A stretch of 64,000 nucleotides of DNA from Pseudomonas rhizophila. Its GTDB lineage: Bacteria; Pseudomonadota; Gammaproteobacteria; Pseudomonadales; Pseudomonadaceae. The first letter of the stretch is position 1. Each line of letters opens with the position of its first letter. This document shows positions 17,305 through 29,940 of the stretch, in pieces. The notes under the pieces are model-generated. The model was not told the origin of the DNA, made no database searches, and was given only the letters and a program-made list of their open reading frames with translations. The position numbers were made by a program, and so were the translations under genes. The stretch lies in NCBI RefSeq assembly GCF_003033885.1, contig NZ_CP024081.1, positions 2,985,282 through 3,049,281 on the forward strand. Reading direction: 5' to 3'.

Positions 17305-19698
17305 TCAAATGGCTTCGGGCTCGGCTTCCTTAACCTTCGCCACCCGCAACCCACGCATCTGCTCACATCCCCACAACACCCGCTCCGGTGTCGCCGGTGC
17401 ATCGATTTTCGGTTGGTGCTGGTAATCCCCCAGGCTCGCCACGGCATCCTTGATGGCGCACCACGCGGCGATGCCGAGCATGAACGGCGGTTCGCCCACG
17501 GCTTTGGAATGGAACACCGTGTCTTCCGGGTTCTTGCGGTTTTCCACCAGCTTGACCCGCAGATCCAACGGCATGTCGGCCACCGCCGGAATCTTGTAGC
17601 TGGCCGGGCCGCAGGTCTGTAGCTTGCCTTTGTCGTTCCATACCAGCTCTTCCATGGTCAGCCAGCCCATGCCCTGGATGTAACCGCCCTCGACCTGGCC
17701 GATGTCGATGGCCGGGTTTAGCGAGGCGCCGACGTCGTGGAGGATGTCGGTGCGCAGCATCTTGTATTCGCCGGTCAGGGTGTCGACGATCACCTCGGCG
17801 CACGCCGCGCCATAGGCGTAGTAGTAGAACGGCCGCCCTCGGGCCTGGCTGCGGTCGTAGTAGATTTTCGGGGTCTTGTAGAAACCGGTGCTCGACAGCG
17901 AAACCTGGGCGAAATACGCCTGCTGCACCAGCGCCTCGAACGTCAGGATGTGATCGCGCACCCGCACATGGCCGTTGTGGAACGCCACGTCTTCTTCGCT
18001 GACCTTGTACTGCCGCGCGGCGAACTCCACCAGGCGCTGCTTGATGGTTTCGGCGGCATTCTGCGCAGCCTTGCCATTGAGGTCGGCACCGCTGGAGGCA
18101 GCGGTGGGCGAGGTGTTCGGCACCTTGTCGGTGTTGGTCGCGGTGATCTGTACCCGGTCCATTTCCACCTGGAACACTTCGGCCACCACTTGCGCGACTT
18201 TGGTGTTCAAGCCCTGGCCCATTTCCGTGCCGCCATGGTTCAGGTGGATGCTGCCGTCGGTATAGACATGAATCAGCGCCCCGGCCTGGTTGAGGAAGCT
18301 GGCGGTGAAGGAAATACCAAATTTCACCGGGGTCAGCGCCAGGCCTTTTTTCAGAATCGGGCTATTGGCGTTGTAGCGGCGGATCGCTTCGCGGCGCTCG
18401 GCATACTGGCTGCTTTGCTCGAGTTCGGCGGTCATCTCCTCGAGCATGTTGTGCTCGACGGTCTGGTAGTAGTGGGTGACGTTACGCTCGGTCTTGCCGT
18501 AGTAGTTGGCCTTGCGCACCGCCAGCGGATCCAGCCCCAGATGCCGGGCGATGGCGTCCATCACCTCTTCGATGGCGACCATGCCTTGCGGCCCGCCGAA
18601 GCCACGGTAAGCGGTGTTCGACGCGGTATTGGTCTTGCAACGATGGCCGTTGATGGTTGCATCGCCCAGGTAGTAGGCGTTGTCGGCATGGAACATCGCC
18701 CGGTCGACAATCGAGGCCGACAGGTCCGGCGAGCAACCGCAGTTGCCGGCCAGCTCCAGGGCAATACCGTGCAGGCGCCCGGTGCTGTCGAAGCCGACGT
18801 CGTATTCGATGTAGAAAGGGTGGCGCTTGCCGGTCATCAGCATGTCTTCGACCCGGGGCAGGCGCATCTTGGTCGGCTGGCCGGTGAGGTGGGCGATGAC
18901 CGCGCACAGGCACGCCGGGCTGGCGGCCTGGGTTTCCTTGCCACCAAAGCCGCCGCCCATGCGGCGCATGTCCACCACGACTTTGTTCATCGAAACGTCC
19001 AGCACTTCGGCCACCAGTTTCTGCACTTCGGTGGGGTTCTGTGTGGAGCAGTAGACGATCATGCCGCCGTCTTCGGTGGGCATCACCGAGGAAATCTGGG
19101 TTTCCAGGTAAAAGTGTTCCTGGCCGCCAATGTGCAGCGAGCCCTGGATACGGTGCTCGGCGCTGGCCAGTGCCGCCGCCGAATCTCCGCGCTGGTGGGT
19201 GTGGCTATCCAGCACGAAATGCCGCTTGCGCAGGGCCTCGACCACGTCCAGCACCGGTTCCAGATCTTCGTATTCGATGATGGCCGCCATCGCTGCCTTG
19301 CGCGCGGTTTCCAGGTCCCTGGCGGCAACGGCCAGCACCGGTTGGCCGACGAACTGCACGTCATCGATGGCCAATAACGGGTCACCGGGCAGCAGCGGGC
19401 CGATGTCCTTGAGGCCGGGCACGTCTGCATGGGTGATGGCGATGCGCACGCCTTCAAAGGCGTAGCAAGGCGCGGTGTCGATGCGCAAGATCCGGGCGTG
19501 GGCGCGGTCCGACAGGCGGGCGTAAACGTGCAACTGGTTCGGAAATTCCAGGCGATCGTCGATGTACTGGGCTTCGCCGGATACATGCTTGGCGGCGCTG
19601 TCATGCTTGACGCTGCGGCCCACGCCGGTGGTCAGGTCGCGGGCGAACAGTTCGGCCAGCTCGGCTTGAGTCTTCTCTACGGCGTGATGGTTAGACAT
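17305..19698 (-). CDS. xdhB: Xanthine dehydrogenase, molybdopterin-binding subunit
   Basis: 797 residues, full length for the large subunit of two-subunit bacterial XDH. Mo-cofactor motifs are GGGFGGKETQAA near 250, NTAYRGFGGPQGM near 355, LNHGGTEMGQGLNTKV near 500, and the catalytic glutamate region KAVGEPPFMLG near 735. It oxidises hypoxanthine and xanthine to urate in the cytoplasm. It overlaps the end of xdhA by 8 nt, so the two subunits are translationally coupled. Confidence 0.96.
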   Translation of the reverse strand: MSNHHAVEKTQAELAELFARDLTTGVGRSVKHDSAAKHVSGEAQYIDDRLEFPNQLHVYARLSDRAHARILRIDTAPCYAFEGVRIAITHADVPGLKDIGPLLPGDPLLAIDDVQFVGQPVLAVAARDLETARKAAMAAIIEYEDLEPVLDVVEALRKRHFVLDSHTHQRGDSAAALASAEHRIQGSLHIGGQEHFYLETQISSVMPTEDGGMIVYCSTQNPTEVQKLVAEVLDVSMNKVVVDMRRMGGGFGGKETQAASPACLCAVIAHLTGQPTKMRLPRVEDMLMTGKRHPFYIEYDVGFDSTGRLHGIALELAGNCGCSPDLSASIVDRAMFHADNAYYLGDATINGHRCKTNTASNTAYRGFGGPQGMVAIEEVMDAIARHLGLDPLAVRKANYYGKTERNVTHYYQTVEHNMLEEMTAELEQSSQYAERREAIRRYNANSPILKKGLALTPVKFGISFTASFLNQAGALIHVYTDGSIHLNHGGTEMGQGLNTKVAQVVAEVFQVEMDRVQITATNTDKVPNTSPTAASSGADLNGKAAQNAAETIKQRLVEFAARQYKVSEEDVAFHNGHVRVRDHILTFEALVQQAYFAQVSLSSTGFYKTPKIYYDRSQARGRPFYYYAYGAACAEVIVDTLTGEYKMLRTDILHDVGASLNPAIDIGQVEGGYIQGMGWLTMEELVWNDKGKLQTCGPASYKIPAVADMPLDLRVKLVENRKNPEDTVFHSKAVGEPPFMLGIAAWCAIKDAVASLGDYQHQPKIDAPATPERVLWGCEQMRGLRVAKVKEAEPEAI

Positions 19699-21145
19699 AA
19701 GCGGTCACCCGAGTCTCGATGTGCGGCGTTTGCAGTTCGATGAAGTATTTGCGCAGCAGGTTGCGGGCGCTGAGCAGGCGGTATTCCTTGCTGGCGCGGA
19801 AGTCCGACAGCGGTGTGAAGTCCTCGGCCAGTGCGGCGCAGGCACGTTCGACGGTGTTGTCGTTCCACGCGGCACCGATCAACGCGGCTTCACAATGCTT
19901 GGCGCGCTTGGGCGTCGCGGCCATGCCACCGAAGGCCACCCGGGCGTCCTGGACCACGCCATGCTCGATACGCAGGTTGAACGCCGCGCATACGGCGGAA
20001 ATGTCATCGTCCAGGCGCTTGGAGACCTTATAGGCGCGGAACGCTTGCTCGGCGTTGGCCCGGGGCACGATGATCTTCTCGATGAATTCGCTTTCCTGGC
20101 GGGCGGTGACCCGGTAATCGATGAAATAGTCTTCCAGCGCCAGGGTGCGGCGGGTCTGGCCCTTGCACAAGACGATCTGCGCGCCGAGGGCGATCAGCAA
20201 GGGCGGCGAGTCGCCAATCGGCGAGGCGTTGCCGATGTTGCCGCCCAAGGTGCCCTGGTTGCGGATCTGCAACGAAGCGAAGCGCTGCAGCAGTTCGCCG
20301 AAGTCCGGGTATTCAGCCTGCAAGGCTTCGTAGCAGTCGGAGAGTGCGGTGGCGGCGCCAATCTCCAGGCGATCGGCGAAACGCTCGATACGCTTGAGCT
20401 CAGCGACGTTGCCCACGTAGATCATCACCGGCAGGGTGCGATGGAACTGGGTGACTTCCAGGGCCAGGTCCGTGCCGCCGGCCAGCAGGCGCGCCTGGGG
20501 ATAAGCGTCGTAAAGGTCGGCCAGGTCGGCCACGGTCAAGGGCACCAGGCAGCGTTTGTCGCCGCTGTTGAGCTCACCCGTGTCAGTCGGTGCGATGGCC
20601 TTGAGGCGAGCGATGGTCTCGGCTTCGCGGGCGTCGAACTGGTCCGCTTGCCTGGCGCAGCAGACCTGCTCGGCGGCCGCCAGAATCGGCCGGTAGCCGG
20701 TGCAGCGGCACAGATTGCCGGCCAAGGCTTCGTGGGCCTTATGGGCGTCGGGCTGTTCGCTGTTCTTTTGCAGGGCGAACAGGGACATCACGAAGCCCGG
20801 TGTGCAGAAGCCGCATTGCGAACCGTGGCAATCGACCATCGCCTGTTGGACGCTGTGCAACTGGCCCTGGTGCTTGAGGTCTTCGACGCTGATCAACTGC
20901 TTGCCGTGCAGGGACGAGACGAAGGTCAGGCACGAATTGAGGCTGCGATAACGAATGCGTTCACGGCCGTCCTCGTCGGTCTGCAACTCGCCCACCACCA
21001 CGGTGCACGCACCACAGTCGCCGCTGGCGCAGCCTTCTTTGGTGCCGGATTTGCCGAGGTGTTCGCGCAAATAGTTGAGCACGGTCAGGTTCGGGTCCAG
21101 GGCGTGCTCGCTACGGAGTTCCTGGTTGAGTAAAAACTGGATCAC
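19691..21145 (-). CDS. xdhA: Xanthine dehydrogenase, Fe-S/FAD subunit
   Basis: 484 residues. N-terminal plant-ferredoxin 2Fe-2S cluster: C39, C44, C47 and C72. Second 2Fe-2S domain: C111, C114, C146 and C148 (CGFCTPGF; NLCRCTGYRP). FAD domain from about 200 (RLLAGGTDLALEVTQ; TLGGNIGNASPIGDS). It passes electrons from the Mo site to NAD+. First gene of the operon; two palindromic sites lie in its promoter region. Confidence 0.96.
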   Translation of the reverse strand: MIQFLLNQELRSEHALDPNLTVLNYLREHLGKSGTKEGCASGDCGACTVVVGELQTDEDGRERIRYRSLNSCLTFVSSLHGKQLISVEDLKHQGQLHSVQQAMVDCHGSQCGFCTPGFVMSLFALQKNSEQPDAHKAHEALAGNLCRCTGYRPILAAAEQVCCARQADQFDAREAETIARLKAIAPTDTGELNSGDKRCLVPLTVADLADLYDAYPQARLLAGGTDLALEVTQFHRTLPVMIYVGNVAELKRIERFADRLEIGAATALSDCYEALQAEYPDFGELLQRFASLQIRNQGTLGGNIGNASPIGDSPPLLIALGAQIVLCKGQTRRTLALEDYFIDYRVTARQESEFIEKIIVPRANAEQAFRAYKVSKRLDDDISAVCAAFNLRIEHGVVQDARVAFGGMAATPKRAKHCEAALIGAAWNDNTVERACAALAEDFTPLSDFRASKEYRLLSARNLLRKYFIELQTPHIETRVTAYV

Positions 21146-21210
21146 GGAAGGCCTCGCAGACTCATTATTGTTGTATCGACTTGGGCTGAATTTAGCAGGT
21201 CTGACTTTGC

Positions 21211-21249
21211 GGTCAACGATTTTCTGACTTAAAGGTCAAGAAACTCCGC
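21211..21249. promoter_or_regulatory. Tandem palindromic operators upstream of xdhA
   Basis: Two similar 16-bp sites, CTGACTTTGCGGTCAA (21211-21226) and CTGACTTAAAGGTCAA (21234-21249), 23 bp apart centre to centre. Each contains the inverted repeat TGAC-N6-GTCA. On the minus strand each carries TTGACC, which could be a -35 hexamer. They lie 66-104 bp upstream of the xdhA start and about 280 bp before the divergent gntR. Likely binding sites for a dimeric regulator, perhaps that GntR protein. Confidence 0.5.
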
Positions 21250-21288
21250 TTGGTCGATGAACAACGGTCTATAGACACTGTAGAACCC

Positions 21289-21380
21289 TGTGGGAGCCGA
21301 GCTTGCTCGCGATGACGGCGGTACATTCAGTATGGATGCATGCTGACAGACCGCTATCGCGAGCAAGCTCGGCTCCCACA
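21289..21380. repeat. REP inverted pair (family A variant)
   Basis: Direct TGTGGGAGCCGAGCTTGCTC at 21289 and its inverted copy ending at 21380, between the divergent xdhA and gntR genes. The core differs slightly from the usual form (GCCGAGCTTGC). Confidence 0.8.
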
Positions 21381-21527
21381 GGTTCTTCCACAGATTCTGT
21401 TTCAGGATGAGGGCTCAAACTTTTTTGCTTGGATCGTGCCAAAAACCCGCTGCAGGCCCTGCGCCATGACGTATTGAGTGCGCTACACTGCGCCGCTTGT
21501 GCAAATCGAAGAGTTTGAAGGACAACC

Positions 21528-22187
21528 ATGACGTTCAAGGCCCCGGACAGCCTCGCCGAGCAAATCGCCCATCACCTGGCCGAGCGCATCATTCGTGGTG
21601 AAATGAAGCCGGGCGAGCGCATCCAGGAGCAGAAGGTCACGCTGGCGCTCAACGTGAGTCGCGGTTCGGTCCGTGAGGCTTTGCTGATACTGGAGCGCCG
21701 GCATCTGATCGCGATCCTGCCTCGCCGTGGTGCACACGTCACCGAATTGAGCGAACACAAGGTGCGCAGCCTCTGTGCGCTGATGAGCGAGCTGTACATC
21801 CTGCTGGGCAACGCCGTGGCTCATGGCTGGCAGGAACAGGCCGACATGGCGCCGTTCATCGAGATCCAGCAGCGTCTTCAGGACGCCTTCGCGCGCCAGG
21901 ACATCCGCACCTTCGTCGATGAAAGTTTCAGCGTGATGCGCGCCGCGTATCCCTTCGCCAACAACCCGTACTTGCAGGAAACCGTCGAGAACCTGCAACC
22001 GGCCATGAGCCGCGCCTACTTCCTGGCCCTGGAACAACGCAAGGCCGAGATGAGCGAATTCCTCGACCTGTTCCAGCGCTTGCTGACCGCCGTGCTGGCC
22101 CGTGATTTGCCGCAGATCCGCATCGTGCTGACGGCTTATGCCCAGCGCAGTTGCGATCTGGTGGTTTCTGCCCTGACGGCGGCCTGA
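21528..22187 (+). CDS. GntR family regulator, FCD subfamily
   Basis: 219 residues. N-terminal winged HTH (GEMKPGERIQEQKVTLALNV, then SRGSVREALLILERRHLI) and a helical C-terminal effector domain (residues 85-215). Divergent from xdhABC-guaD. Its stop codon is 2 nt before the smc start, so it may be co-transcribed with smc. Plausible regulator of the purine genes; this is positional inference. Confidence 0.9.
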   Translation: MTFKAPDSLAEQIAHHLAERIIRGEMKPGERIQEQKVTLALNVSRGSVREALLILERRHLIAILPRRGAHVTELSEHKVRSLCALMSELYILLGNAVAHGWQEQADMAPFIEIQQRLQDAFARQDIRTFVDESFSVMRAAYPFANNPYLQETVENLQPAMSRAYFLALEQRKAEMSEFLDLFQRLLTAVLARDLPQIRIVLTAYAQRSCDLVVSALTAA

Positions 22188-22189
22188 AC

Positions 22190-25100
22190 GTGCGGCTCAA
22201 ATGCATCAAACTGGCGGGGTTCAAATCCTTCGTCGACCCGACCACGGTGAACTTCCCCAGTAACATGGCGGCGGTGGTCGGGCCCAACGGTTGCGGCAAG
22301 TCGAACATCATCGACGCCGTACGCTGGGTGATGGGCGAGAGCTCGGCCAAGAACCTGCGCGGCGAGTCGATGACCGACGTCATCTTCAACGGCTCCACCA
22401 GTCGCAAACCGGTGAGCCAGGCGAGCATCGAGCTGGTGTTCGACAATTCCGACGGCACCCTGATTGGCGAGTACGCGGCCTACGCGGAAATCTCCATTCG
22501 CCGCAAAGTGACCCGCGACAGCCAGAACAGTTATTTCCTCAACGGCGCCAAGTGCCGACGTCGCGATATCACCGATATTTTCCTCGGCACCGGCCTCGGC
22601 CCGCGCAGCTATTCGATCATCGAGCAGGGCATGATCTCCAAGCTGATCGAGGCCAAGCCCGAAGACCTGCGCAACTTCATCGAAGAAGCCGCCGGCATCT
22701 CCAAGTACAAGGAGCGGCGGCGCGAGACCGAAAACCGCATCCGTCGCACCCACGAAAACCTGGCCCGCCTGACCGACCTGCGCGAAGAGCTCGAACGCCA
22801 GCTCGAGCGCTTGCACCGCCAGGCCGAAGCCGCCAAGAAATATCAGGAATACAAAGGCGAAGAACGTCAGCTCAAGGCCCAGCTTTCGGCCCTGCGCTGG
22901 CAGGCGCTGAACGAGCAGGTCGGCCAGCGCGAGGCGATCATTGGCAATCAGGAAGTCAGCTTTGAAGCCCTGGTGGCCGAGCAGCGCAATGCCGACGCCG
23001 CCATCGAGCGCCTGCGTGACGGCCACCACGACCTGTCCGAACGCTTCAACCTGGTGCAAGGGCGCTTCTATTCGGTGGGTGGCGACATCGCCCGGGTCGA
23101 ACAGAGCATCCAGCACGGTCAGCAACGGCTGCGCCAGCTGCAGGATGATTTGAAAGAGGCCGAGCGCGCGCGCCTGGAAACCGAATCCCACCTGGGCCAC
23201 GACCGCACGTTGCTGCTGACCCTGGGCGAAGAACTGGACCGGCTCACGCCCGAGCAGGAACTCACCAGCGCCGCCGCCGAAGAGGCTGCCGCCGCCCTGG
23301 AAGAAGCCGAGCTGAGCATGCATGGCTGGCAAGAGCAGTGGGACAGTTTCAACCTGAGCTCTGCCGAGCCGCGGCGTCAGGCCGAAGTCCAGCAGTCGCG
23401 CATCCAGCAACTGGAAGCCAGCATGGAACGCCTGGCCGAGCGTCAGCGCCGTTTGGCCGAAGAGCGCGCCTTGCTCGCGGCGGACCCTGAAGACGCGGCG
23501 ATTGTCGATCTGAGCGAACAACTGGCTGCCAGCGAAGCCACCCTTGAAGACTTGCAAGCCAGCGAAGATGCCCAGGTCGAGCGGCTCGAGCAACTGCGCC
23601 AGGCCTTGCAACTGGCCCTGCAGAATCAGCAGCAGGCCCAGGGTGAATTGCAGCGCCTCAATGGCCGTCTGGCTTCGCTGGAGGCCTTGCAGCAAGCGGC
23701 GCTGGACCCCGGCACCGGCGCTGCCGAATGGCTGCGCGACCAGCATCTGGCCGAGCGTCCGCGACTGGCCGAAGGCCTGAAGGTCGATGCCGGTTGGGAA
23801 CTGGCGGTGGAAACCGTGCTGGGCGCCGATCTGCAAGCGGTGCTGGTGGATGACTTCGCAGGCTTCGATCTGTCGGGCTTCACTCAGGGCGATCTGCGCC
23901 TGCTCAGCCCGCCTGGCGATGGCGTGCGGATGCCGGGCAGCTTGCTGGATAAAGTCGAGGCCCAGGTCGACCTGTCTCCCTGGTTGGGGCAGGTGAAACC
24001 GGTGGACAGCCTTGAACAGGCCTTGGCCCTGCGCGGACAACTGGCGGCCGGGGAAAGCCTGATCAGCCGGGACGGCTATTGGGTCGGTCGGCATTTCCTG
24101 CGGGTGCGCCGGGCCAGCGAAGCCGAGAGCGGCATGCTTGCCCGAGGCCAGGAAATCCAGCGCCTGAGCGCCGAGCGTGAAGAACGCGAAGCGAGCGTCG
24201 AAGCCCTGGAAACCGAATTACAGAATCTGCGGGCGCAACAGCGCCAGCAGGAGAATGGTCGCGAACACTTGCGTCGGTTGTTGCAGGACGAAGCACGCCA
24301 GCAGGGCGAGCTCAAGGCGCAGTTGTCCGCCGGCAAGGCCAAGGTTGAACAACTGGCCTTGCGCCGCACGCGCCTTGAGGAAGAAATCGCCGAGCTGGGC
24401 GAGCAGCGGGCGCTGGAGCATGAGCAGATCGGTGAAGCGCGCCTGCAACTGCAGGAAGCCCTCGATGCCATGGCCGTGGACACCGAGCAGCGCGAGTTGC
24501 TGCTGGCTCAGCGCGACAGTCTGCGCGAACGCCTCGACCGGGTGCGCCAGGATGCCCGCCAGCATAAGGATCACGCCCATCAGTTGGCGGTGCGCCTGGG
24601 CTCGCTCAAGGCCCAGTACGATTCCACGCGCCAAGCGTTGGAGCGGCTGGAAATGCAGTCCGAACGCCTGACCGAAAAGCGCGAGCAATTGAGCCTGAAC
24701 CTGGAGGAGGGCGAAGCGCCGCTGGAAGAGTTGCGCCTCAAACTCGAAGAGTTGCTCGACAAGCGCATGAGCGTTGATGAAGAACTCAAGACTGCGCAAA
24801 TTGCCCTGGAAGATGCCGACCGCGAACTGCGCGACGCCGAAAAGCGTCGTAGCCAGGCCGAACAGCAATCCCAGCTGATCCGCAGCCAGATGGAACAGCA
24901 ACGCATGGAATGGCAGGCCCTGACGGTGCGCCGCAAAGCCTTGCAGGACCAATTGCTGGAAGACGGCTACGACCTCGACGGCGTGCTCGCCACGTTGGTG
25001 GCCGGGGCCAACGAGAAAGACGCCGAAGAAGAGCTGGAACGCATCGCCGCGCGCATTCAGCGTCTGGGCGCTATCAACCTGGCGGCCATCGACGAGTACC

Positions 25101-25678
25101 AGCAGCAGTCCGAGCGCAAGCGCTATCTGGATGCCCAGAACGACGATCTGGTGGAAGCGTTGCAGACCCTGGAAAACGTCATCCGCAAGATCGACAAGGA
25201 AACCCGTAATCGCTTCAAGGATACCTTTGATCAGATCAACGGCGGTTTGCAGGCACTTTTCCCGAAAGTTTTCGGTGGCGGCAGCGCTTACTTGGAACTG
25301 ACGGGCGAAGATTTACTCGATACAGGGGTGACCATCATGGCGCGTCCCCCGGGCAAGAAGAACAGCACCATCCATTTGCTCTCCGGGGGTGAAAAAGCGC
25401 TGACGGCATTGGCCCTGGTTTTTGCCATTTTCAAATTGAACCCGGCGCCGTTCTGCATGCTCGATGAGGTGGACGCGCCGCTGGACGACGCCAACGTGGG
25501 GCGTTATGCGCGGCTGGTAAAAGAGATGTCTGAGACTGTGCAGTTCATCTACATCACCCACAACAAGATCGCCATGGAAATGGCCGACCAGTTGATGGGC
25601 GTGACCATGCATGAGCCGGGTTGCTCGCGTCTGGTGGCCGTGGATGTGGAGGAGGCGATGGCGATGGTGGACGCGTGA
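22190..25678 (+). CDS. smc: Chromosome segregation ATPase SMC
   Basis: 1162 residues from GTG 22190, just after the gntR stop; upstream in-frame codons belong to gntR. Walker A GPNGCGKS at 31-38. A long coiled coil (about 170-500) leads to the hinge (about 515-660, ADLQAVLVDDFAG), then a second coiled coil (660-1000). The C-terminal head has the ABC signature LSGGEKALTALALVFA and Walker B FCMLDEVDAPLDD. It organises and segregates the chromosome with ScpA/ScpB, which are not encoded here. Confidence 0.97.
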   Translation: MRLKCIKLAGFKSFVDPTTVNFPSNMAAVVGPNGCGKSNIIDAVRWVMGESSAKNLRGESMTDVIFNGSTSRKPVSQASIELVFDNSDGTLIGEYAAYAEISIRRKVTRDSQNSYFLNGAKCRRRDITDIFLGTGLGPRSYSIIEQGMISKLIEAKPEDLRNFIEEAAGISKYKERRRETENRIRRTHENLARLTDLREELERQLERLHRQAEAAKKYQEYKGEERQLKAQLSALRWQALNEQVGQREAIIGNQEVSFEALVAEQRNADAAIERLRDGHHDLSERFNLVQGRFYSVGGDIARVEQSIQHGQQRLRQLQDDLKEAERARLETESHLGHDRTLLLTLGEELDRLTPEQELTSAAAEEAAAALEEAELSMHGWQEQWDSFNLSSAEPRRQAEVQQSRIQQLEASMERLAERQRRLAEERALLAADPEDAAIVDLSEQLAASEATLEDLQASEDAQVERLEQLRQALQLALQNQQQAQGELQRLNGRLASLEALQQAALDPGTGAAEWLRDQHLAERPRLAEGLKVDAGWELAVETVLGADLQAVLVDDFAGFDLSGFTQGDLRLLSPPGDGVRMPGSLLDKVEAQVDLSPWLGQVKPVDSLEQALALRGQLAAGESLISRDGYWVGRHFLRVRRASEAESGMLARGQEIQRLSAEREEREASVEALETELQNLRAQQRQQENGREHLRRLLQDEARQQGELKAQLSAGKAKVEQLALRRTRLEEEIAELGEQRALEHEQIGEARLQLQEALDAMAVDTEQRELLLAQRDSLRERLDRVRQDARQHKDHAHQLAVRLGSLKAQYDSTRQALERLEMQSERLTEKREQLSLNLEEGEAPLEELRLKLEELLDKRMSVDEELKTAQIALEDADRELRDAEKRRSQAEQQSQLIRSQMEQQRMEWQALTVRRKALQDQLLEDGYDLDGVLATLVAGANEKDAEEELERIAARIQRLGAINLAAIDEYQQQSERKRYLDAQNDDLVEALQTLENVIRKIDKETRNRFKDTFDQINGGLQALFPKVFGGGSAYLELTGEDLLDTGVTIMARPPGKKNSTIHLLSGGEKALTALALVFAIFKLNPAPFCMLDEVDAPLDDANVGRYARLVKEMSETVQFIYITHNKIAMEMADQLMGVTMHEPGCSRLVAVDVEEAMAMVDA

Positions 25679-25936
25679 AACACTGCTTGTAGGGCATCTA
25701 TTTAGGATGCTGTAGGATTTTTTTGAGCCTTGGGCTTGTCGTTCAATTCACAGAATGGCGCAAGCCTACGCGACAGACGGTGTAAAGTTATCTTTGGTCG
25801 TGCTAGTTTAATGTCAATTTTTCGTATGCGTGGGCAAAACGCCATTCAGAACATAGAGTTGGCGCCACGTTTTAAAGCGGTTTGCACATAGCTAAGCCCC
25901 TTATTTTTCAGCATTTTTATAGAGGCACGGGATTAC

Positions 25937-26782
25937 ATGGAAATCGGTCTGCGCGAGTGGCTGATCGTCATCGGCATTATTGTCATTGCCGGTATTCTTT
26001 TCGACGGCTGGCGCCGCATGCGCGGCGGCAAGGGGAAACTCAAGTTTCGTCTCGACCGCAGCCTGTCGAACCTGCCGGATGACGATGGCAATGCCGAGCT
26101 GTTGGGCCCGCCCCGGGTGCTGGATACCCATAAGGAGCCGCAACTGGATGAGCATGACCTGCCGTCGATGAGCGCGCCAGTGCGCGAGCCACGGGAAACG
26201 GGTTCCAAGCGCGGCAAGCGCAACAGCGAACCGTCCCAGGGCGACCTGAACCTCAATCTTGACCTGGACGGCGGCCCGAGCTTCAGCAGCCGCGACGACG
26301 ACTTCCCGGACGAGAACAAACCCGTGCGCGGCGACAAGGACCAGGCCCAGGCCGAGGAAGTGCTGGTGATCAGCGTGATCTGCCGCGACCCGGCCGGCTT
26401 CAAGGGCCCGGCGCTGTTGCAGAACATCCTGGAGAGCGGCCTGCGTTTTGGCGAGATGGACATTTTTCACCGCCATGAAAGCATGGCCGGCAACGGCGAG
26501 GTGCTGTTCTCCATGGCCAACGCGGTCAAGCCAGGCGTGTTCGACCTGGACGACATCGACCATTTCAGCACCCCGGCGGTGAGCTTCTTCCTCGGCCTGC
26601 CCGGCCCGCGTCATCCCAAGCAGGCCTTTGACGTGATGGTGGCCGCGGCGCGCAAGCTGTCCCAGGAACTCAACGGTGAGCTGAAGGACGACCAGCGCAG
26701 CGTGCTGACCGCCCAGACCATCGAACACTACCGCCAGCGCATCGTCGAATTCGAACGCCGGGCGCTGACCCAGAAGCGCTAA
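25937..26782 (+). CDS. zipA: Cell division protein ZipA
   Basis: 281 residues. N-out single membrane anchor ([17 protein letters not shown] at about 9-25), a charged then proline-poor linker (40-135), and a C-terminal FtsZ-binding domain (from about 140, [20 protein letters not shown]...MDIFHRHES). It tethers FtsZ to the inner membrane at the division ring. It follows smc after a 258-bp gap with no gene; the smc-zipA-ligA order is typical of pseudomonads. Confidence 0.96.
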   Translation: MEIGLREWLIVIGIIVIAGILFDGWRRMRGGKGKLKFRLDRSLSNLPDDDGNAELLGPPRVLDTHKEPQLDEHDLPSMSAPVREPRETGSKRGKRNSEPSQGDLNLNLDLDGGPSFSSRDDDFPDENKPVRGDKDQAQAEEVLVISVICRDPAGFKGPALLQNILESGLRFGEMDIFHRHESMAGNGEVLFSMANAVKPGVFDLDDIDHFSTPAVSFFLGLPGPRHPKQAFDVMVAAARKLSQELNGELKDDQRSVLTAQTIEHYRQRIVEFERRALTQKR

Positions 26783-26814
26783 AGTCGGCAGAATTTTTTT
26801 GGCTGAAGGGCTTT

Positions 26815-26947
26815 TGTGGCGAGGGGATTTATCCCCGCTGGGCTGCGCAGCAGCCCTAAATCCTGGCGCCTTGGCCTTATCAGCTAGTTGAGTCGTTAGC
26901 TTTGGGACTGCTTCGCAGCCCAGCGGGGATAAATCCCCTCGCCACAG
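26815..26947. repeat. Paired inverted repeat (family B)
   Basis: TGTGGCGAGGGGATTTATCC at 26815 and its inverse ending at 26947, with smaller GCTGGGCTGCGCAGC and GCAGCCCAGC motifs inside. Lies between zipA and ligA. Confidence 0.85.
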
Positions 26948-27008
26948 GTTGTATGTTCGGCGGGCTCAGGTCCGACTGCCGATGATTTCAAAAAATTGAG
27001 CAGCCTAG

Positions 27009-29396
<2,388 letters not shown>

Positions 29397-29423
29397 TCAT
29401 GTCGCCAGGAAACTCGGACCCAT

Positions 29424-29557
29424 TGTGGCGAGGGGATTTATCCCCGCTAGGCTGCGCAGCAGCCCTAAAATCTGCCATCTCGGTCTGTCTGGCTGATTGA
29501 GTCGACAGGATTGGGGCCGCTGCGCGGCCCAGCGGGGATAAATCCCCTCGCCACAGG
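29424..29557. repeat. Paired inverted repeat (family B)
   Basis: Direct copy at 29424 and inverted copy ending at 29557, between the convergent ligA and DUF6124 genes. Confidence 0.85.
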
Positions 29558-29574
29558 GTTATGTGGAGAGTCGG

Positions 29575-29934
29575 CTAGCGCGGGTCGACGTTATCCAGCG
29601 CCCGATTCACCAGCAACCCTCCCAGCTCAATCAACTGCTGAATACCCAGCGCAACATGCCGCCGCGAACCCTCCAGCTCGAACGCCAGATCACTGATCAT
29701 GGCATCGGCTGAAGCCAGGGTTTCACTGAGGTTGGCGAGCAGGCATTCGGTGTCGATGCCGTTGATCACGGTGAAGAGCTGAGCGGGTGCGGGATCGGCT
29801 TCCGGCGTTTCCGGTTTTGGCTTCAGGTAGAAGTCGAGGGCGCGCTCGGCGGCTTCGTCGAGTTTCTTAGCGGCGGCGGTTTTGTGCGGGGATGTTGGAT
29901 CGGTGTCCGGTGGGTTGGGGGTTGCTTTGAACAT
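29575..29934 (-). CDS. DUF6124 family small protein
   Basis: 119 residues from the methionine at 29934 (MFKATPNPPDTDPTSPHKTA), which has AGGAG just upstream; ten further upstream codons are open but unlike the family. The N-terminal FKxTPNPP motif and the AAKKLDEAAERALDFYL helix are typical of a Pseudomonas-restricted family present in several paralogues per genome. The C-terminal half is helical (SETLASADAMISDLAFELEG...RRHVALGIQQLIELGGLLV). No enzymatic motif. Function unknown. Its mRNA leader is strongly structured (see 29941-30161). Confidence 0.8.
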   Translation of the reverse strand: MFKATPNPPDTDPTSPHKTAAAKKLDEAAERALDFYLKPKPETPEADPAPAQLFTVINGIDTECLLANLSETLASADAMISDLAFELEGSRRHVALGIQQLIELGGLLVNRALDNVDPR

Positions 29935-29940
29935 GGTGAC

